From positions 2,480,001 to 2,544,000 of the forward strand of contig JANFAH010000003.1 of the NCBI GenBank assembly GCA_024663395.1: DNA of 64,000 bases, in the 5' to 3' direction. Positions 25,501 through 37,900 of the stretch are shown one piece after another. A program made the translations under genes and the position numbers. The notes beneath the pieces are model-generated. The model did not search any database and was not told where the DNA came from. It saw only the letters and a list, made by a program, of their open reading frames with translations. The DNA comes from Pisolithus tinctorius. Lineage: Eukaryota; Basidiomycota; Agaricomycetes; Boletales; Pisolithaceae. The first letter of the stretch is position 1; every line of letters begins with the position of its first letter.

Positions 25501-27436
25501 CCGATCGAAGAATACTACGGGGAAGAATGGACCACACGCCGTGTAAGCTCACACTACAATGTTGTGTCTCGTGTCATCTGACACTGAGGATGACTGCGAA
25601 GCCGGCGAAACCATATGACTTTTTGCTTGGTTCAACGGACCAGGGAGAGCTGTGAGTTACTTGGCACGTCAGGGTTGTATTACTAAACTTTCATTTCAGT
25701 TCAGAAGACCAAAGGTTTTCTCGCGCATTGGTAGAATCACTAATTGAGCGACTGGAAACCCATCCGCTTTCCCATCTCACTCCAAACGAGCATGCTCATC
25801 TTATAGTTCTCATTCAAACTACTCTCGAGGTGAGTCGCCCGTGATTGATTGCCCACGCATCGAACCATCGTAAAACACAATTTCAGATCGATGAACAACG
25901 CCGTGCGTTAGATGCAAACGGGTTCCGTTATGTGCTATCGATGCGGTCATTTTACATTCTGAACCGTAGGATTACTTCTGATCCTAATAGCCCCCAGTCG
26001 GGTGGCGACATCGCGCGGAAGACTGGCTGGAGAGATCGCCTTCGTTATCGAGACATGATTTGGGCCTTCCACAGTGAGAGCCAAGAGATCCTTCTTAATG
26101 CATCTGTCGCAGCGTGCAATGGGAAGATGTTATGGTCTGACGCAAGGGCACTTGGCGTATTCATATGGCTCAATTCGGTTGATGTAATGGTGCATAGCCC
26201 GCGTTTATTGTCTTGGGGGACTCATGCGAAATCCTTTTCCCAGAGATCCCACATGGAAACGATTGCTCGAAATGAATACATGTCTGGCGACCTTCGGGAT
26301 CCTGCTGCATGCTCGCTTTTCTACTTCGCCCTGGGAAAGTTCAAGCTCGTACATGGATTGTGGCGTCAAGCTGTGTGGCACAAGGAGCAAGCAATAATGC
26401 TCAAATTTCTGTCGAATGACTTCACAAAACCTCGCTGGAAGACCGCAGCGCTGAAAAATGCTTACGTTTTACTCAGTAAACAGCGTTTTGGTCAGTCTTT
26501 CGTCTTGGTTTTCAACCACTAACGCTTGGTTCTGCACTCAGAATACGCAGCCGCCTTTTTTCTTCTTGGGGGCAGCTTGAAAGACGCTGTCAGTGTCTGC
26601 ATTAAACAGCTCTCTGACTTCCAGCTTGCCATTGCTCTGGCCCGTGTAGTGGAACAGGGTAACGATGGTCCAGTATTCCAGGGCATTCTCAAGAATACTG
26701 TTCTCCCTATGGCGGTCGAAGGTGGGAACAAATGGTTGTGTAGTTGGGCTTTTTGGATGTTACGCCGAAGGGATTTATCAGTTAGGGTACTTCTGGTAAT
26801 GCTTTCCGGCAGTCTCGTCGAAGTACAACCCTGATCCGCTTTCAGACCCCGCTGCAAGACATCGCCGATGCCTTCGGCATCAACGTGAAAGATGTCGGAG
26901 AACCGTATTTCGACGATCCAAGTCTTGCTCTGTTGTTCTCTCAACTACGCTCCAAGTCATTGCAAACAGCCACAGGAACCAGTGAAATTTCTGGAAAATC
27001 CGAGTTTAACTTCGTCCTTCAAGTTGCTAGAATCTTCTGTCGTATGGGTGGGTTTCAATCGTTCTATCAGTCTGCTAGGACATACTATCAATCCTCGAAA
27101 GGTTGTCACGCGTTGGCGCTTGATTTAGTTCGATCATGGTCGTTCGAGCGACCAACAGCAGTTTCGACGGTCGACTTGAAGTTACCACCAAGCCCACAAC
27201 TATCACGCAGGTCGCTTACCACAGATCCTTTCCTGCTGAGGAGGAGATCGTCTATTGTGATCGACATGGATGTCGATTCCCGCACCCCGTCAGGGCAAAC
27301 CACCCCGAAGCCACCAGCTATAGTTAGAGAGGATGAGCCCGATCGTCTTGCACGGAAAGCTGGGTTGGGAAACTTGATAAAGTCTGCGAAGCATGACACC
27401 CAAGTACCCGAGTTCGACATCAACGCTTTTTTTTAA
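22543..27436 (+). CDS. rav1: Rav1 / rabconnectin-3 (DMXL)-like RAVE complex subunit, V-ATPase assembly
   Basis: The ATG at 22543 (MLHLTRTFTGCPAGPLKYLV) is followed by a 56-bp intron (22624-22679) that joins in phase to VYPSADAIIILNASSLALVR, which fits a WD-propeller first blade. Many introns follow. Propeller-like stretches continue to ~25.3 kb (GSQKGLSVFTLILEND, IVGVTDEMSILHIH, LLSISDDGELRFWILE). The Rav1 C-terminal domain is well conserved: GWRDRLRYRDMIWAFHSES, IARNEYMSGDLRDPAACSLF, FALGKFKLVHGLWRQAVWHKEQ, PRWKTAALKNAYVLLSKQRF and EYAAAFFLLGGSLKDAVSVC. The protein ends DTQVPEFDINAFF, TAA at 27436. RAVE reassembles the V1 and Vo sectors of the vacuolar ATPase after glucose change. Exon boundaries in the middle were not all resolved. 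Confidence 0.85.
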
Positions 27437-27538
27437 CTGATGAATGGAAATGACGCTTAACGGTCGTACAACTGCGTGATGGGATCCATCCACAGAAACC
27501 TAAGAGACGACGTGGTCGAGTATAATAGCCTCCGTACT

Positions 27539-29229
27539 CTACTCCTGTTGCTCTGCTTCTTCTGGATTGCGCTGCTTTAGGACGAGATCCTTGCCTGTTA
27601 CACGCCCCCAGACATCTTTAACATCGTCAACGACGGTCTCGAAGTGCGACGTTGCGTCATAAGAACGAGTGATGAAGATATTGTCGGCTTCGCCAGTGGA
27701 CAACGGCATGTAGAGAGGGCTGACAGTGACAAATCTAATAAACAGGATTTAGAAGATGGTTCCATGCAAAAACCGCGAAACTTTTACTTCTCGTAGATGG
27801 AACCCAGGAGCTGAAGACCAGGCTGAATTTCTAGCTCCGGTTTTGAGGTCTCGACGATGGTGCTGACGATCGCAACATAGACATCCTTTGCACAGACATT
27901 ATGAGTCGACGAGACCATCGCAATGTAAATGTCTAGCTCGAGGTCAGGGATAAGAGTGTGTTGGAGATCAAGGTACTCGCCGTTCCGCCTGTTGACCTGG
28001 TTCTGAGGGATGACGATCTGTACGCTATCGCTACCGTCTGTACCAGGAATAGGGTGCTTGAGGATGCAGATGGCTCGGATCACCCTTTTCTCCTCGATTA
28101 CTCGCAGCCTGCCGCCGTCACCGACTTCCGCGCCAGCACCGAAATAGCTTGGATCACCAATAACTTGCTTGGCTTTGACGGTCTCAGTGCCACTGCGTAC
28201 ACCGACAAATTTGCCGTCCGCATCAGTGATAATCTCGTCGATTTTCTTGTCGAGCATGTACGTCCCTCCGTAAATGGCGGAGAGACGGGCAAAGGACTGG
28301 GGAAGCTCTCCGAGGCCGTACAATGGATAGATGTATGGCGATTTGCCGTAGCGAGCCATGGAAGAAGTGTATAACACAATACGATCGTAAGTTGGGCGAG
28401 CGGGCTTGTCAATGTAACTGTATGCAAGGTAAGAATGGGTGGGCTTAGGTTAAGCTGTGACTATCTCACTCGTCGTCGAGGTACAAGGCCATGGCGTGAC
28501 CGATGAAGTCTTGCGTACCGGGCTCGAGGCCGAATTTCTCGTATACAGCCTTCATGCTGTCGGTGTCCAGGTTGATGCCTGAGTTAACGAAGGCACTTTT
28601 ATATCAACCATCATGCCCACGTAGGCGGAAAGATGCTTGCCTTGATGAGTCACTGGATCTTCGTCCCTCCAACCTTGGAGGAACTCGAAGAACTTCTTGG
28701 CCCGACGTTTCTCAAACAGTCCCATCAGGGGACTCTTTACGGCTTCCAATTCTGTACTTGGTACTTTGGAGATCCTCCCGTCTCTGTACACGAAGCTACC
28801 TGCGATTTGTTTGAATTCCAAGTAGCGCGTCACGTCCGTATGCACGAGGATCTTAGTGAGCTCCCCGGATGCGATTATGAATTTTGGAATGAGATCGACA
28901 GCGTAATCACGATCTCTGCCAAGGTCTGCAGGCGGTGTCTGGTTAGGCCTGAACTTGCGATAGAGCTGGTATCGATGATAGTCAGCAGATCAGGGCGAGA
29001 GGAACATTCATTCCTACTTACTTGAGTCAGGTTCAAGCTCGCGCTGTCACCGCCGTAGTAATCGTTTCTGTCCATGTGAAGGACTTTCTTGCCGTCGACA
29101 GACAGTAGACCCGAAAGGATGCATTCCGTCAAACCTGTCCCCAGCACGATGACCTGTGAGAGGCGTCAATGGTATCGAGCCATTAGTATATTAGATCAGG
29201 AGTTGAATTACATCGTATTCCTCATCCAT
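27539..29229 (-). CDS. gdi1: Rab GDP-dissociation inhibitor
   Basis: The ATG at 29229-29227 (MDEEYD) is followed by an intron, then [20 protein letters not shown]. This is the dinucleotide-fold start of the GDI/REP family with [15 protein letters not shown]. Later exons carry [21 protein letters not shown], the mobile-effector region [44 protein letters not shown] and QVIGDPSYF. The C-terminus reads [21 protein letters not shown] with TAG at 27541-27539. GDI extracts prenylated Rab-GDP from membranes and recycles it, and is essential in yeasts. Intron/exon layout is typical. The gene ends 103 bp from the rav1 stop, tail to tail. Confidence 0.95.
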
Positions 29230-29500
29230 GGCGAATCGTCGGATATATGATGAGAGAAGGCAACGGCAGTACTAGAATAGACGGTGAACGATGGGTGGAC
29301 GTAGGGAGTCACTCAAGTGGTGGGGCACTTAGTATATCGCAGTGACTTATGTATATACTCCATATTAGCCACGTGTGGGCTTACCTCCTACACTGAGTCT
29401 ATAAACTACGCTATGTAGTTTAAGTACCAATGCTAACCCGGATGACATTAAGAGTGCATCGAACACGACTCTGGGTTCGTGAGGATGCACGAGACTTGAC
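29230..29500. other. gdi1 upstream region
   Basis: It contains a TATATACTCCATATTA stretch near 29350 and nothing coding that could be recognised. The upstream neighbour is transcribed in the same direction (minus). Confidence 0.4.
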
Positions 29501-31284
29501 TCAGTACTCAGTCGTCACCTCATCAATTTCATGGTCGCCGTCCTCATCTGATAGAGCAATTCTATCGCTAGCGGCACACTTCTGCGCCCACGACGGATAT
29601 GCACGTCGACTGTATATATCTTCGCTATCTTTGTTTTGTTTTGGATATCTCTTTGCCAGGTTTAAAAGCGCTAAATGGCGGTGAGCAGGGATGGTTGGCA
29701 GCAAGCGTCTCACGCGTACCATGTTCGTTTTTACGATAAAATTCGGCCCACGATTTTGCAGATCGTTCCGTGTCATACTGGAGTAGGTGTGAGTGTCACA
29801 AGAGATAGGAAGACAAAAGCAATACGAACAGATTCGGAAAATGTATCAAACCGTTCCTTGCTCGTCATGTCATGCCAGTCAGTCCGGGCTATGAATCTTG
29901 CCAGCATGCACCAATCTCCACGTGTGAAAGGTGTTCCCGGTTCACCCATGTCGGCTTCGTCGTCTTCTGTATCAGCATCATGATCGCTCCAATCTGGCCA
30001 ACTATCTGCAACGGATAGAGAGCGACGTTCGCTGGTATGTACTGCTGACTCTGGCTCGGAATTTGCATCCTCCTCCCCTGTGTCTGCTCTTCTCCGATAA
30101 GTCGCCAGAATTTTATCTGCCAGGTCGTGACGAGAATGCCAGTGCGATGCCCAAGAAGTACTGGAGTGGTGGGGTACCTGCAGTATCCACTTAGTTGAGT
30201 ACAAGTTTTCTTTCCACGAGAGATCAGGATACCTTGGCAGCTAGCAGGTCACATAGCTGCCTTTTTGTCAATGAAGGGTCCTGTTTCAAAGTCCAAGTGA
30301 TGAATTTGATGAAGTAGTCCCGGTCTTCCAGTGTATACCTGTTTCCGTGGGTCCCTACATGTATTTTTGTGGGAGGTGTTGGGGATCGCGAAGGCGGGTC
30401 GGGAACCAAAATATCTGCGTGCGGGGGCGTCAAGCCATGAACCATGCTGTTGGTCATCGATATAGAGTCCACAGACAAGCTGTTGATGGTCGCTCTAGCG
30501 CGTTTTGGTGGGCGGTTGGTGATGGCAGTCTGAACAGGAGGAGTATGGGAGACACGTCTACTTGGGAACTGTTTAGGAGGCTGAGCCCGTGGTTTGGGAG
30601 AGGGGCGACTGGAAGCTGGAGTGGGGGACACCTTGCGCTTCTGAGTGGCTTGAGATGAACTGGTTCCTGACTGCTCTTCGGCAATGGGAATGGGAAAGGT
30701 GGTAAATGGTTTCTTGACCGTTTTAGGTGGATGGCTAAGACGAGAGACGAGCATTTCGATACGATCGTGGTGATCAAGGTAGTAGTCTTTCCATAGGTTA
30801 GCGGCATGGTTATTAACCTGCATCAAATGAGGTGGTCAGAAATTGCACGATGCGGACGCGCCTGACATACGCCGTGAAGGCCCTCGAGGGCCTGTCTGTA
30901 AGTCTTGCCGTTCTGTTTGCTATCATGCAGGGCCCGAGCAAGAACGGTATCGTCGTCGGGGCTTTGACCGACGGGAGTACTCAGCCGAAGGAACTCCTGC
31001 ATGAAGTGCTGAGGGAGAAAGGATGTAGGATCGAAAGGCTGAGCATTTTGAGAAGAAAGCTGAGGTGGCATGCCAGACTGGGGGAGATGGGAGAACATTA
31101 TTGATGGGTTTAGGATATTCTGCTGGGCAGGAGGCAGCCTAGAGGGGTCAGTGGGCACGTGATTGAACTGGACCTGATGTTTCAGACTGGACGCCACGCT
31201 GTCTGGTTCAGTTGAGGGGCGGACGTGCGTGCCATTCATGGCAAGTGGTGGTTCTGTGGTTCTGTGGTTCTCGGACGCGGGCAT
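29501..31284 (-). CDS. Nuclear protein with Myb/SANT-like segments (Rap1-like?), uncharacterised
   Basis: The probable start is ATG 31284 (MPASENHRTTEPPLAMNG). Exons give a Pro/Ser/Gln-rich N-terminus, then VNNHAANLWKDYYLDHHDRI and a basic Pro-rich stretch (KRKVSPTPASSRPSPKPRAQ). A helical block follows (YTLEDRDYFIKFITWTLKQD, then PSLTKRQLCDLLAAK) that splices toward HHSSTSWASHWHSRHDLADK. This trp-spaced pattern resembles a Myb/SANT three-helix unit. A second block (FTRGDWCMLARFIARTDWHD, then YPSWAQKCAASDRIAL near the C-terminus) repeats the pattern. Acidic segments lie between them. Similar two-block proteins are, as I recall, widespread in agaricomycetes. A telomere or Rap1 connection is only a guess from the Myb-like spacing. 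Its start is 69 bp from the divergent dehydrogenase gene. Confidence 0.6.
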
Positions 31285-31353
31285 GTTACATGAGCCACGT
31301 GGTCTCGGAACAACTTGTAAGACGGAGCTTCCCCACACTCACTCACACTGGCC

Positions 31354-33789
31354 ATGGCTGCTACGCACCGTCTCGCTCGCTTGTATACACTCCCCTGTCG
31401 CTCTTATGCGTCTGTCTCCACTCTCAACGCCACTGCGCGTGCAAAGGCCGACAAGCTATCTGCTGACTGGAAGGGAACCAGCGCCACAGGTAACAGCACT
31501 AGGAATTACATCGGCGGAGAGTTCGTGGATAGCACGTCAGATAAATGGCATGACGTCCTTGATCCCGTTCGTCATTCTGCATGCAGTGTCCTGGCACGTC
31601 AGTAACACTCTGCACAGGCCACGCAGACATTGTTGACACGCGTCCCTGAGACAACGCCCTCCGAGTTTGATCGGGCTATTGAGGCTGCCTCTCACGCCTA
31701 CAAGTCATGGAGTAGAACAAGCGTTCTTGCACGACAACGTTTTGTGATCGAGTAGGCGTTCTGGTCACTCCTCTGTCTACCGGCTCTTATTCCGGTTCAG
31801 ATTGCAGCACTTGATCCGCAAAAACGCCGAAGCTCTCGCTGACAGCATCGTCTTACAGCAGGGTAAAACCCTCGCTGGTACGTTTCCACGTTTTCGTTCC
31901 AAGAAGTCTCCCTCAACGCTCCGTAGACGCACATGGTGACGTCCTCCGTGGCTTGCAGGTCGTGGAAACGGCGATCGGAATTACCTCTACTCTAATGGGC
32001 GAGAAATTAGAAGGTCTGCGTGGTGATTCCAAACTCCTCCGTTTCACTCACTTCTTGTAGTCAGCAGAGATATGGACACCGAGGTTCGCAAAGTCCCTCT
32101 CGGCGTATGTGCGAGGTGAATACTCCATCCTCTGTACCACGCCGCTTACTCACGCATCAGCAGCATAGCACCTTTCAACTTCCCAGCGTATGTCAAATTC
32201 GATCATGGCGAACTTCCCTTCCTTGACCATATCCGCAGAATGATACCGTTGTGGACAATTCCCATGGCAGCAGTCACTGGGAACACCCTCATTCTCAAAC
32301 CCTCTGAACGTGACCCAGGCGCAGCAATGATAATAGCGGAACTTTGCGAAAGAGCAGGTTAGTGAGCGGCCAATTCTCCCTATCGTTCTTCAATTGCAAT
32401 GCAACAGGACTTCCCGCGGGAGTGCTCAACGTTGTTCATGGTACTGTTCCAATTGTCAATGCCATATGCGATAGCCCTGCTATCAAGGCGATCAGCTTTG
32501 TCGGTGGGGACAGGGCAGGTCGTCACATTTTTGAACGGTTGGTTTGCTCTGTTAAATTATTTTCCTCGTTGGTTAATCGTGCTCGGTTAGAGGCACCAGG
32601 AATGGAAAGCGAGTGCAGGTATGTCTTACCGACGTATTCAATAGCCGTTTTTACTGGACACTGGGTAGGCTAATATGGGGGCTAAAAACCATGCGGTACT
32701 GATGTCCGATGGTAAACGTGCCCATCGTGTATCTTCTGCTTACTAACCGTCTTTAAGCCAACAAGAACCTTGCTCTCAACTCGGTACTGGGAGCTGCCTT
32801 TGGCGGTTGGTCAATATCAATTTTCTAGCCTTTTCCTTTCTAAATGGCTCTATTGTGTTCCAGCCGCTGGGCAACGGTGTATGGCCGTCTCCGTTGGTTA
32901 GTTTCTTTTCCCCACAGTGCCTCCTTGTGAAATCACCCTGGTCCCTTCTAGTTATTCTCGTTGGAACTGCTCAGTCTTGGCTCCCTGACCTTGTCGAGCG
33001 AGCGAAGAAGTTACAAGTAAACGGAGGTTTCGAAAAAGGTGCAGACCTGTGAGTTATCTTGGGGTCTGCTATAATCATTCGAACTCATGTCATTGCAAAG
33101 CGGTCCCTTGATCTCGCCTGCTTCCAAGAAACGAGTCGAAGAAACCATATCTTCAGTTGAGCAGGAAGGTGGTCGAATCCACCTTGATGGCCGTGGCATC
33201 TCGGTGCCAGGATATCCTAATGGCAATTTCGTCGGCCCGACTATCATAGAGGCAGACACGACTATGAGGTGCTACCAGTGAACATAACTCGTTTTTCCTT
33301 ATTTTTTCGATCATTTATCCTATGTGCAGGGAAGAGATATTTGGACCTGCACTCACAGTCATTGCTGCCGACACGCTGGACGATGCTCTCGATATCATCA
33401 ATGCAAATCCGTATGGGAATGGCGCTGTCATCTTCACTCAGTCAGGGGCGACTGCACGTAAGTTCGAGACCGAGGTCAATGTTGGTCAGGTTGGCATCAA
33501 TGTACCCATCCCTGTACCTCTTCCTATGTTTGCTTGGAGCGGGAACAAGGGCAGTGTTTTGGGAGATATTGGGTTCTATGGCAAGAGGTGAGCTTTGCAC
33601 TGTAGCTGAGATATGGCAGTTTTTGACATGACTCCAGTGGGATCAATTTTTACACTCAGAACAAGGTACGTCAAAAAGCTGAGGCTACTGTCTAGATGGA
33701 TGACCCCGCCGCAGACCACTACCAGTCTCTGGCGAGCAGAAGACGCCGTCGGAAATCGGGCATCAGTTAACATGCCAACGATGAACTAG
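31354..33789 (+). CDS. Methylmalonate-semialdehyde dehydrogenase (ALDH6 family), mitochondrial
   Basis: Starts [20 protein letters not shown], a good mitochondrial presequence. About ten short introns follow. The exons read [100 protein letters not shown], and [15 protein letters not shown] with the catalytic Cys codon at 32878-32880. Then come [39 protein letters not shown] and a C-terminus ending VNMPTMN with TAG 33787-33789. The enzyme converts (methyl)malonate semialdehyde to propionyl- or acetyl-CoA in valine and pyrimidine breakdown. It uses CoA, which sets it apart from other ALDHs; the IPLWTIPMA and GQRCMA blocks are characteristic. The gene ends 98 bp from the phosphatase gene, tail to tail. 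Confidence 0.93.
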
Positions 33790-33887
33790 TTGCGCTTGGC
33801 TTCATCTATTTCCGAATTGACTTGGGTCGGTAAATACTTTGTACTTATACATCGCACAACGGGTATCATTTCAACACGAAAGACCGA

Positions 33888-34505
33888 TTATTTCCCCACA
33901 ACCTCGTCTAAAAATGCGTTAGAAAGATTCGTGCACTGTTCAAAGCATCGTTGGAACCCCGTCTGCACGACAAAAATGTGAGTGTTTTTTCGCTGACAAG
34001 GGCACAGGATAGACGTACGATACCACCATAGTAAGGGTCAGGGATGGGCTTGTTGTCCAAGTAAGATCCCCAGAGACGGAGTTGTGCCGTGGCAGAGCGA
34101 GGGCGGATTGCCTCGAGGTTCCGGAGGTTTGACTCGTCCGCCGCTAGGATATATTGGAAGTCCTTGAAATCGGACTGCTGAACTTGCCTTGCGGAGTGAT
34201 TGATGGGAACATCATGCTTGTTAAATTCTCTTCAGGGGCAAAATATTTACAGTGTGGACTCTCCCCCACCTCCTTACAGGTTTTGACTGTGCTGGTAGAT
34301 TCACGGATAGTTAGTCAGTGGGATCACAATCTCTTGGAATACCTTACCGCTCATCCGGATCATTTCCGAGGTGATAAGCACCGGTGCCTGCACTGTCCAC
34401 CTTGATTATAATGCCCCGCTTCTCTGCTTCGTGCTTGAGAACGGCTTCCCCCATGGGGGAGCGGCAGATGTTACCAAGACATACGATCAAGACCGAAAGT
34501 GTCAT
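33888..34505 (-). CDS. ltp1: Low-molecular-weight protein tyrosine phosphatase
   Basis: The ATG at 34505-34503 gives MTLSVLIVCLGNICRSPMGE, which contains the P-loop C-x5-R(S) active site. The next residues are EAVLKHEAEKRGIIIKVDSA then GTGAYH. Later exons give the region DFQYILAADESNLRNLEAI and the DP general-acid motif in KPIPDPYYGG. The last exon is FQRCFEQCTNLSNAFLDEVV, ending GK with TAA at 33890-33888. About 150 residues after removing the introns, the usual size. Its own promoter is now only 64 bp long because the copia element inserted directly upstream. Confidence 0.92.
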
Positions 34506-34569
34506 TGTTCGACTGGATGATAAGCAGCCGCAAATCCAGTGATCAGATTGTAAGTGTGTACGTTTGGTG

Positions 34570-34785
34570 TGTTGGTGTCAACGGTCACGTGCTAGGCGCG
34601 GTTGTACTTATAGAGTTGTTTACGTTAGTTTACACCTCAGCGCTTGTGTCTACGACGCTGAGGTGGGTACGGTAACCCCTGAGGACACGCGTGTATACTT
34701 ACCTCCTGTAGCGTGTCCCATCAGGTATTGTTAATGGTAGCGCTTGTGTCTACGACGCTGAGCGTGTCCCATCAGTTTTACAACA
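34570..34785 (+). repeat. Left LTR of the copia element
   Basis: 216 bp. It contains a 24-bp direct repeat (starting AGCGCTTGTGTC) at about 34649-34672 and 34739-34762. The first copy is the loop region of a hairpin with stem CCTCAGCG / CGCTGAGG. The 13-mer CGTGTCCCATCAG also occurs twice, the second time near the LTR end. Confidence 0.95.
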
Positions 34786-34797
34786 GGTTATGAGCCC
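34786..34797 (+). other. Primer-binding site for half-tRNA(iMet)
   Basis: GGTTATGAGCCC begins at the first base after the LTR. It is the exact complement of GGGCUCAUAACC, the anticodon stem-loop of eukaryotic initiator tRNA-Met. Drosophila copia and yeast Ty5 use the same kind of internal, half-tRNA priming. Confidence 0.85.
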
Positions 34798-34905
34798 TTT
34801 TCAACACTGATTCTGACACGACTCGTCCATCCGCATATAGGCGCATACATACACTTTTAACGCGTGTCTTCGCTACCCCTGGCTGCTCCAGACGTTGCTT
34901 TCGTC

Positions 34906-37900
34906 ATGGGCAAGTTTGATCATATCCCTGAGTTAACAGATGCCTCTACCTTCTTTGCCTGGAAGACGCAGGTGCTTCTGGCCTTAGACCGTGAGGGCGT
35001 GTATAGTCATGTCAGTGATGGCACAGACCCACTGGACCCTATCGAGTTTGCGTCAGTAAAGCCGAAACCTGCGAATCCTGCTAAGCTCACAGATGACGAG
35101 TGAAAGGCGATAGTTGATTGGTCTAAGGTGGATGCTGTGGCAAAAGATGTTTTATGTCGACGTCTATCGCCGGCTGTCCTTCGTCTCATTCCCCAGGAGA
35201 GGTCTACCACTGCTCGGGATGTTTGGGTCACTCTTCATGATAATTTTGACCACGTTGACATTGGTTCACGGCACCTTGTACGGGCGAAGATCTTGCGCAT
35301 GCGTATGAAAGATGCCGGTGACGCGGCTCGTTACTTGTCAGAGCATTCCGCTGCTCGGCGTGACCTCATCCGTATGGGGGCGTCCTACTCAGACGAGGAG
35401 GCTATCTTCCATCTCATTGAAGGACTTCCGGAAACTGGCACCTGGCCATCTTTCCATCTTTTCCTACAAAGCTCCTGTACCATTGCAACTGCTGCCCCCA
35501 CGGGCACCTCTGTTTCCTCCGCACCCAAGACTTCTGCCTCTACAGCCCATTCCTCCATCTCTATGGCACTGTCCATGAGCTCGGTGACTTTCGAAAGCGT
35601 CTCGGTCAAGATCGCGGCTGAGGCTCACCGTTTGGTCCAACAACTCTCTTTTTCGTCTGTGGGGTCTGAGTACGCTAATGCCGCGACCTCACCTGTTGGG
35701 CCGCCCAATGTAAACCCGGCAACAGGCCTCCGGAAAACACGCAATAATCCATCAGGCACCTATTGTGACACTCCTATCGGCGAAGGTCTCGTTTGTGGTG
35801 CCAGCAATCATGATAAGGCGCACTGCTTCAAACCCGGGGGAGGCATGGCAGGTCAACGACCCTCCTGGTGAAAGGGCAAGGGCGACAAGGAGAAGGATAA
35901 ACTCACTTCGGCTGCGGCGACCACTGCGTCTACACCCACTACATCTACTCCTCCTGCTCCTGCGTCAGCTCCGGTGGCTGCAGCGGCGCTTGATTCTTCT
36001 GTAGTCTCCCCCTGGACCACACACTCTGGGGATCTCACTTGCGCAGTTGTCACTGAACTCGATGAGGATGGGGGTGCACCTACGCCATCGTCGACCTTAA
36101 AGGCATGCCTTGGCACTCTCTCGGCTTCTAGTCTTTTGGACTCCGGCACCTCTCGCACGCTGGTCTGTAATCGTGCCTTTTTCCGCACCTATGTGCCAGA
36201 CACATCCGTGAATGTTCAAACGGCCAACCACGGACACTTACCTACTACTGGACATGGCGAGTGTCTGGCTTTCCTGTCCATCGGCAGGGATAAGTATCGG
36301 GTACGACTCACCAATTGTTTGCATGCGCCGCAGGCTGCGCTGCACCTCATCTCGGTCGGGTGGATGCTCCGCCAGGGCTGGGGTTGTAGTTTTCAGGGGG
36401 AACCTGCGCGCTGTGAACTCTCTTACCGTGGGCGTCCGTTGGGTAGTGTACAGCTGCAGTCAAATAACCTCTGCTTTCTGGACCTTGAGTTTGTTCGCTT
36501 CGATGCACCCCTGCCTCTTACCACCAGCCCAGCTCTCACTGCCTTTGCTCGCGTTCCGGTCACCTACGATTTGTGGCATGCCAGGATTGGTCATGCTGGC
36601 GGCAAGGCGACGAGTCAGCTCTCTTCGATCGCGTCTGGTGTCACCGTTAGCTCCTCTAGCCCACAGTCAATCTGCGAGTCCTGTGTAGTCGGAAAGCATG
36701 CTCGCTCACCGTTTAAATCCTCTAAGAGCCGCACCACCACCTTTCTTGAGCTCGTACACACTGATCTTGGGGGACCTATGCCGGTCCAGACCTTCCATGG
36801 CAAACTGTATTTCATGGTTATCCTCGATGACTATACCCACGTCCTGGACGTACATTTGCTCGCTCGCAAGGACCAGGCTCTTGAGGCCTGGGAGGTCACT
36901 CGGACCCGCTGGGAACGGCAGCACGGTGCGAAGGTTAAGGCTCTGCAGTCGGACAACGGAGGAGAGTTTCTCGGCAATGCGTTTGTCCAGTCTTTGAACT
37001 CACAGGGTATTGTCCACCGCTTGTCCACGCCATACATGCACCAGCAGAACAGGGTTGCTGAACGGGTTATCCGCACGTTAGAGGGACGCGTCTTGGCTAT
37101 GTTACATCTCGCTCGGCTCCCACTCGCTTACTGGGGTGAAGCCATGCTCACAGCCTCCTATCTGCACAATCGCACAGGGTCACGTGTCTTACCGAATGGG
37201 GTCACGCCCTACGAAATGTTGCATCGTGCACAACCTGATCTCAGTCACTTACGGGTTTGGGGCTGTCGAGCTTATGCGCATATTCCTCTAGAACTCCAGC
37301 AGAAGTTAGGACCCAGATCCAGACTGGTACGCTTTATGGGTTATCCACCAGGGGTCAAGGCATATAGGGTGCGGGATGTTAGCACTGGACAGTTCTTTAA
37401 TTCCAGGGATGTTATCTTCGATGAAGACGTTCATACACTACCCTTTGAGGATACGTCAGCTGGTGGACCATCACCCACGACCGACAATGACTCGAGTTCG
37501 GATGAAGACTCTGAGGACTCACGACCCCCGTCCCCGTCATCCCCGTCGTCTCGGTCATCCTCGGTGCCCATGGCTGTGGTTCAACCTTCCGTCGCTGCTC
37601 CTCCTACTACTTTACGCCGTTCTGGCAGGGCCAGGGTACAGACTGAGGCAGGTAAGGCATTCGCTGAGTCTCTTCAAGCGACGCGGGAATGCCTGGCCGT
37701 ACGTCGCGCACGCTCTATTTCTCCCATCGCAACTGATCCCCTCGTCACAACTGCCTCTGGTCGTAACACTCACTTGGATGGCCCTCTTTCCCCGTTAACC
37801 GAGCTGTCGGAGTCTGATCTTTCACCCTCTGACACCTCTGTGGGTCCACTCTCCGCTGCAGTCGTCGACTTGGTCATCTCCGAACACGCTTGCTTGGCCC

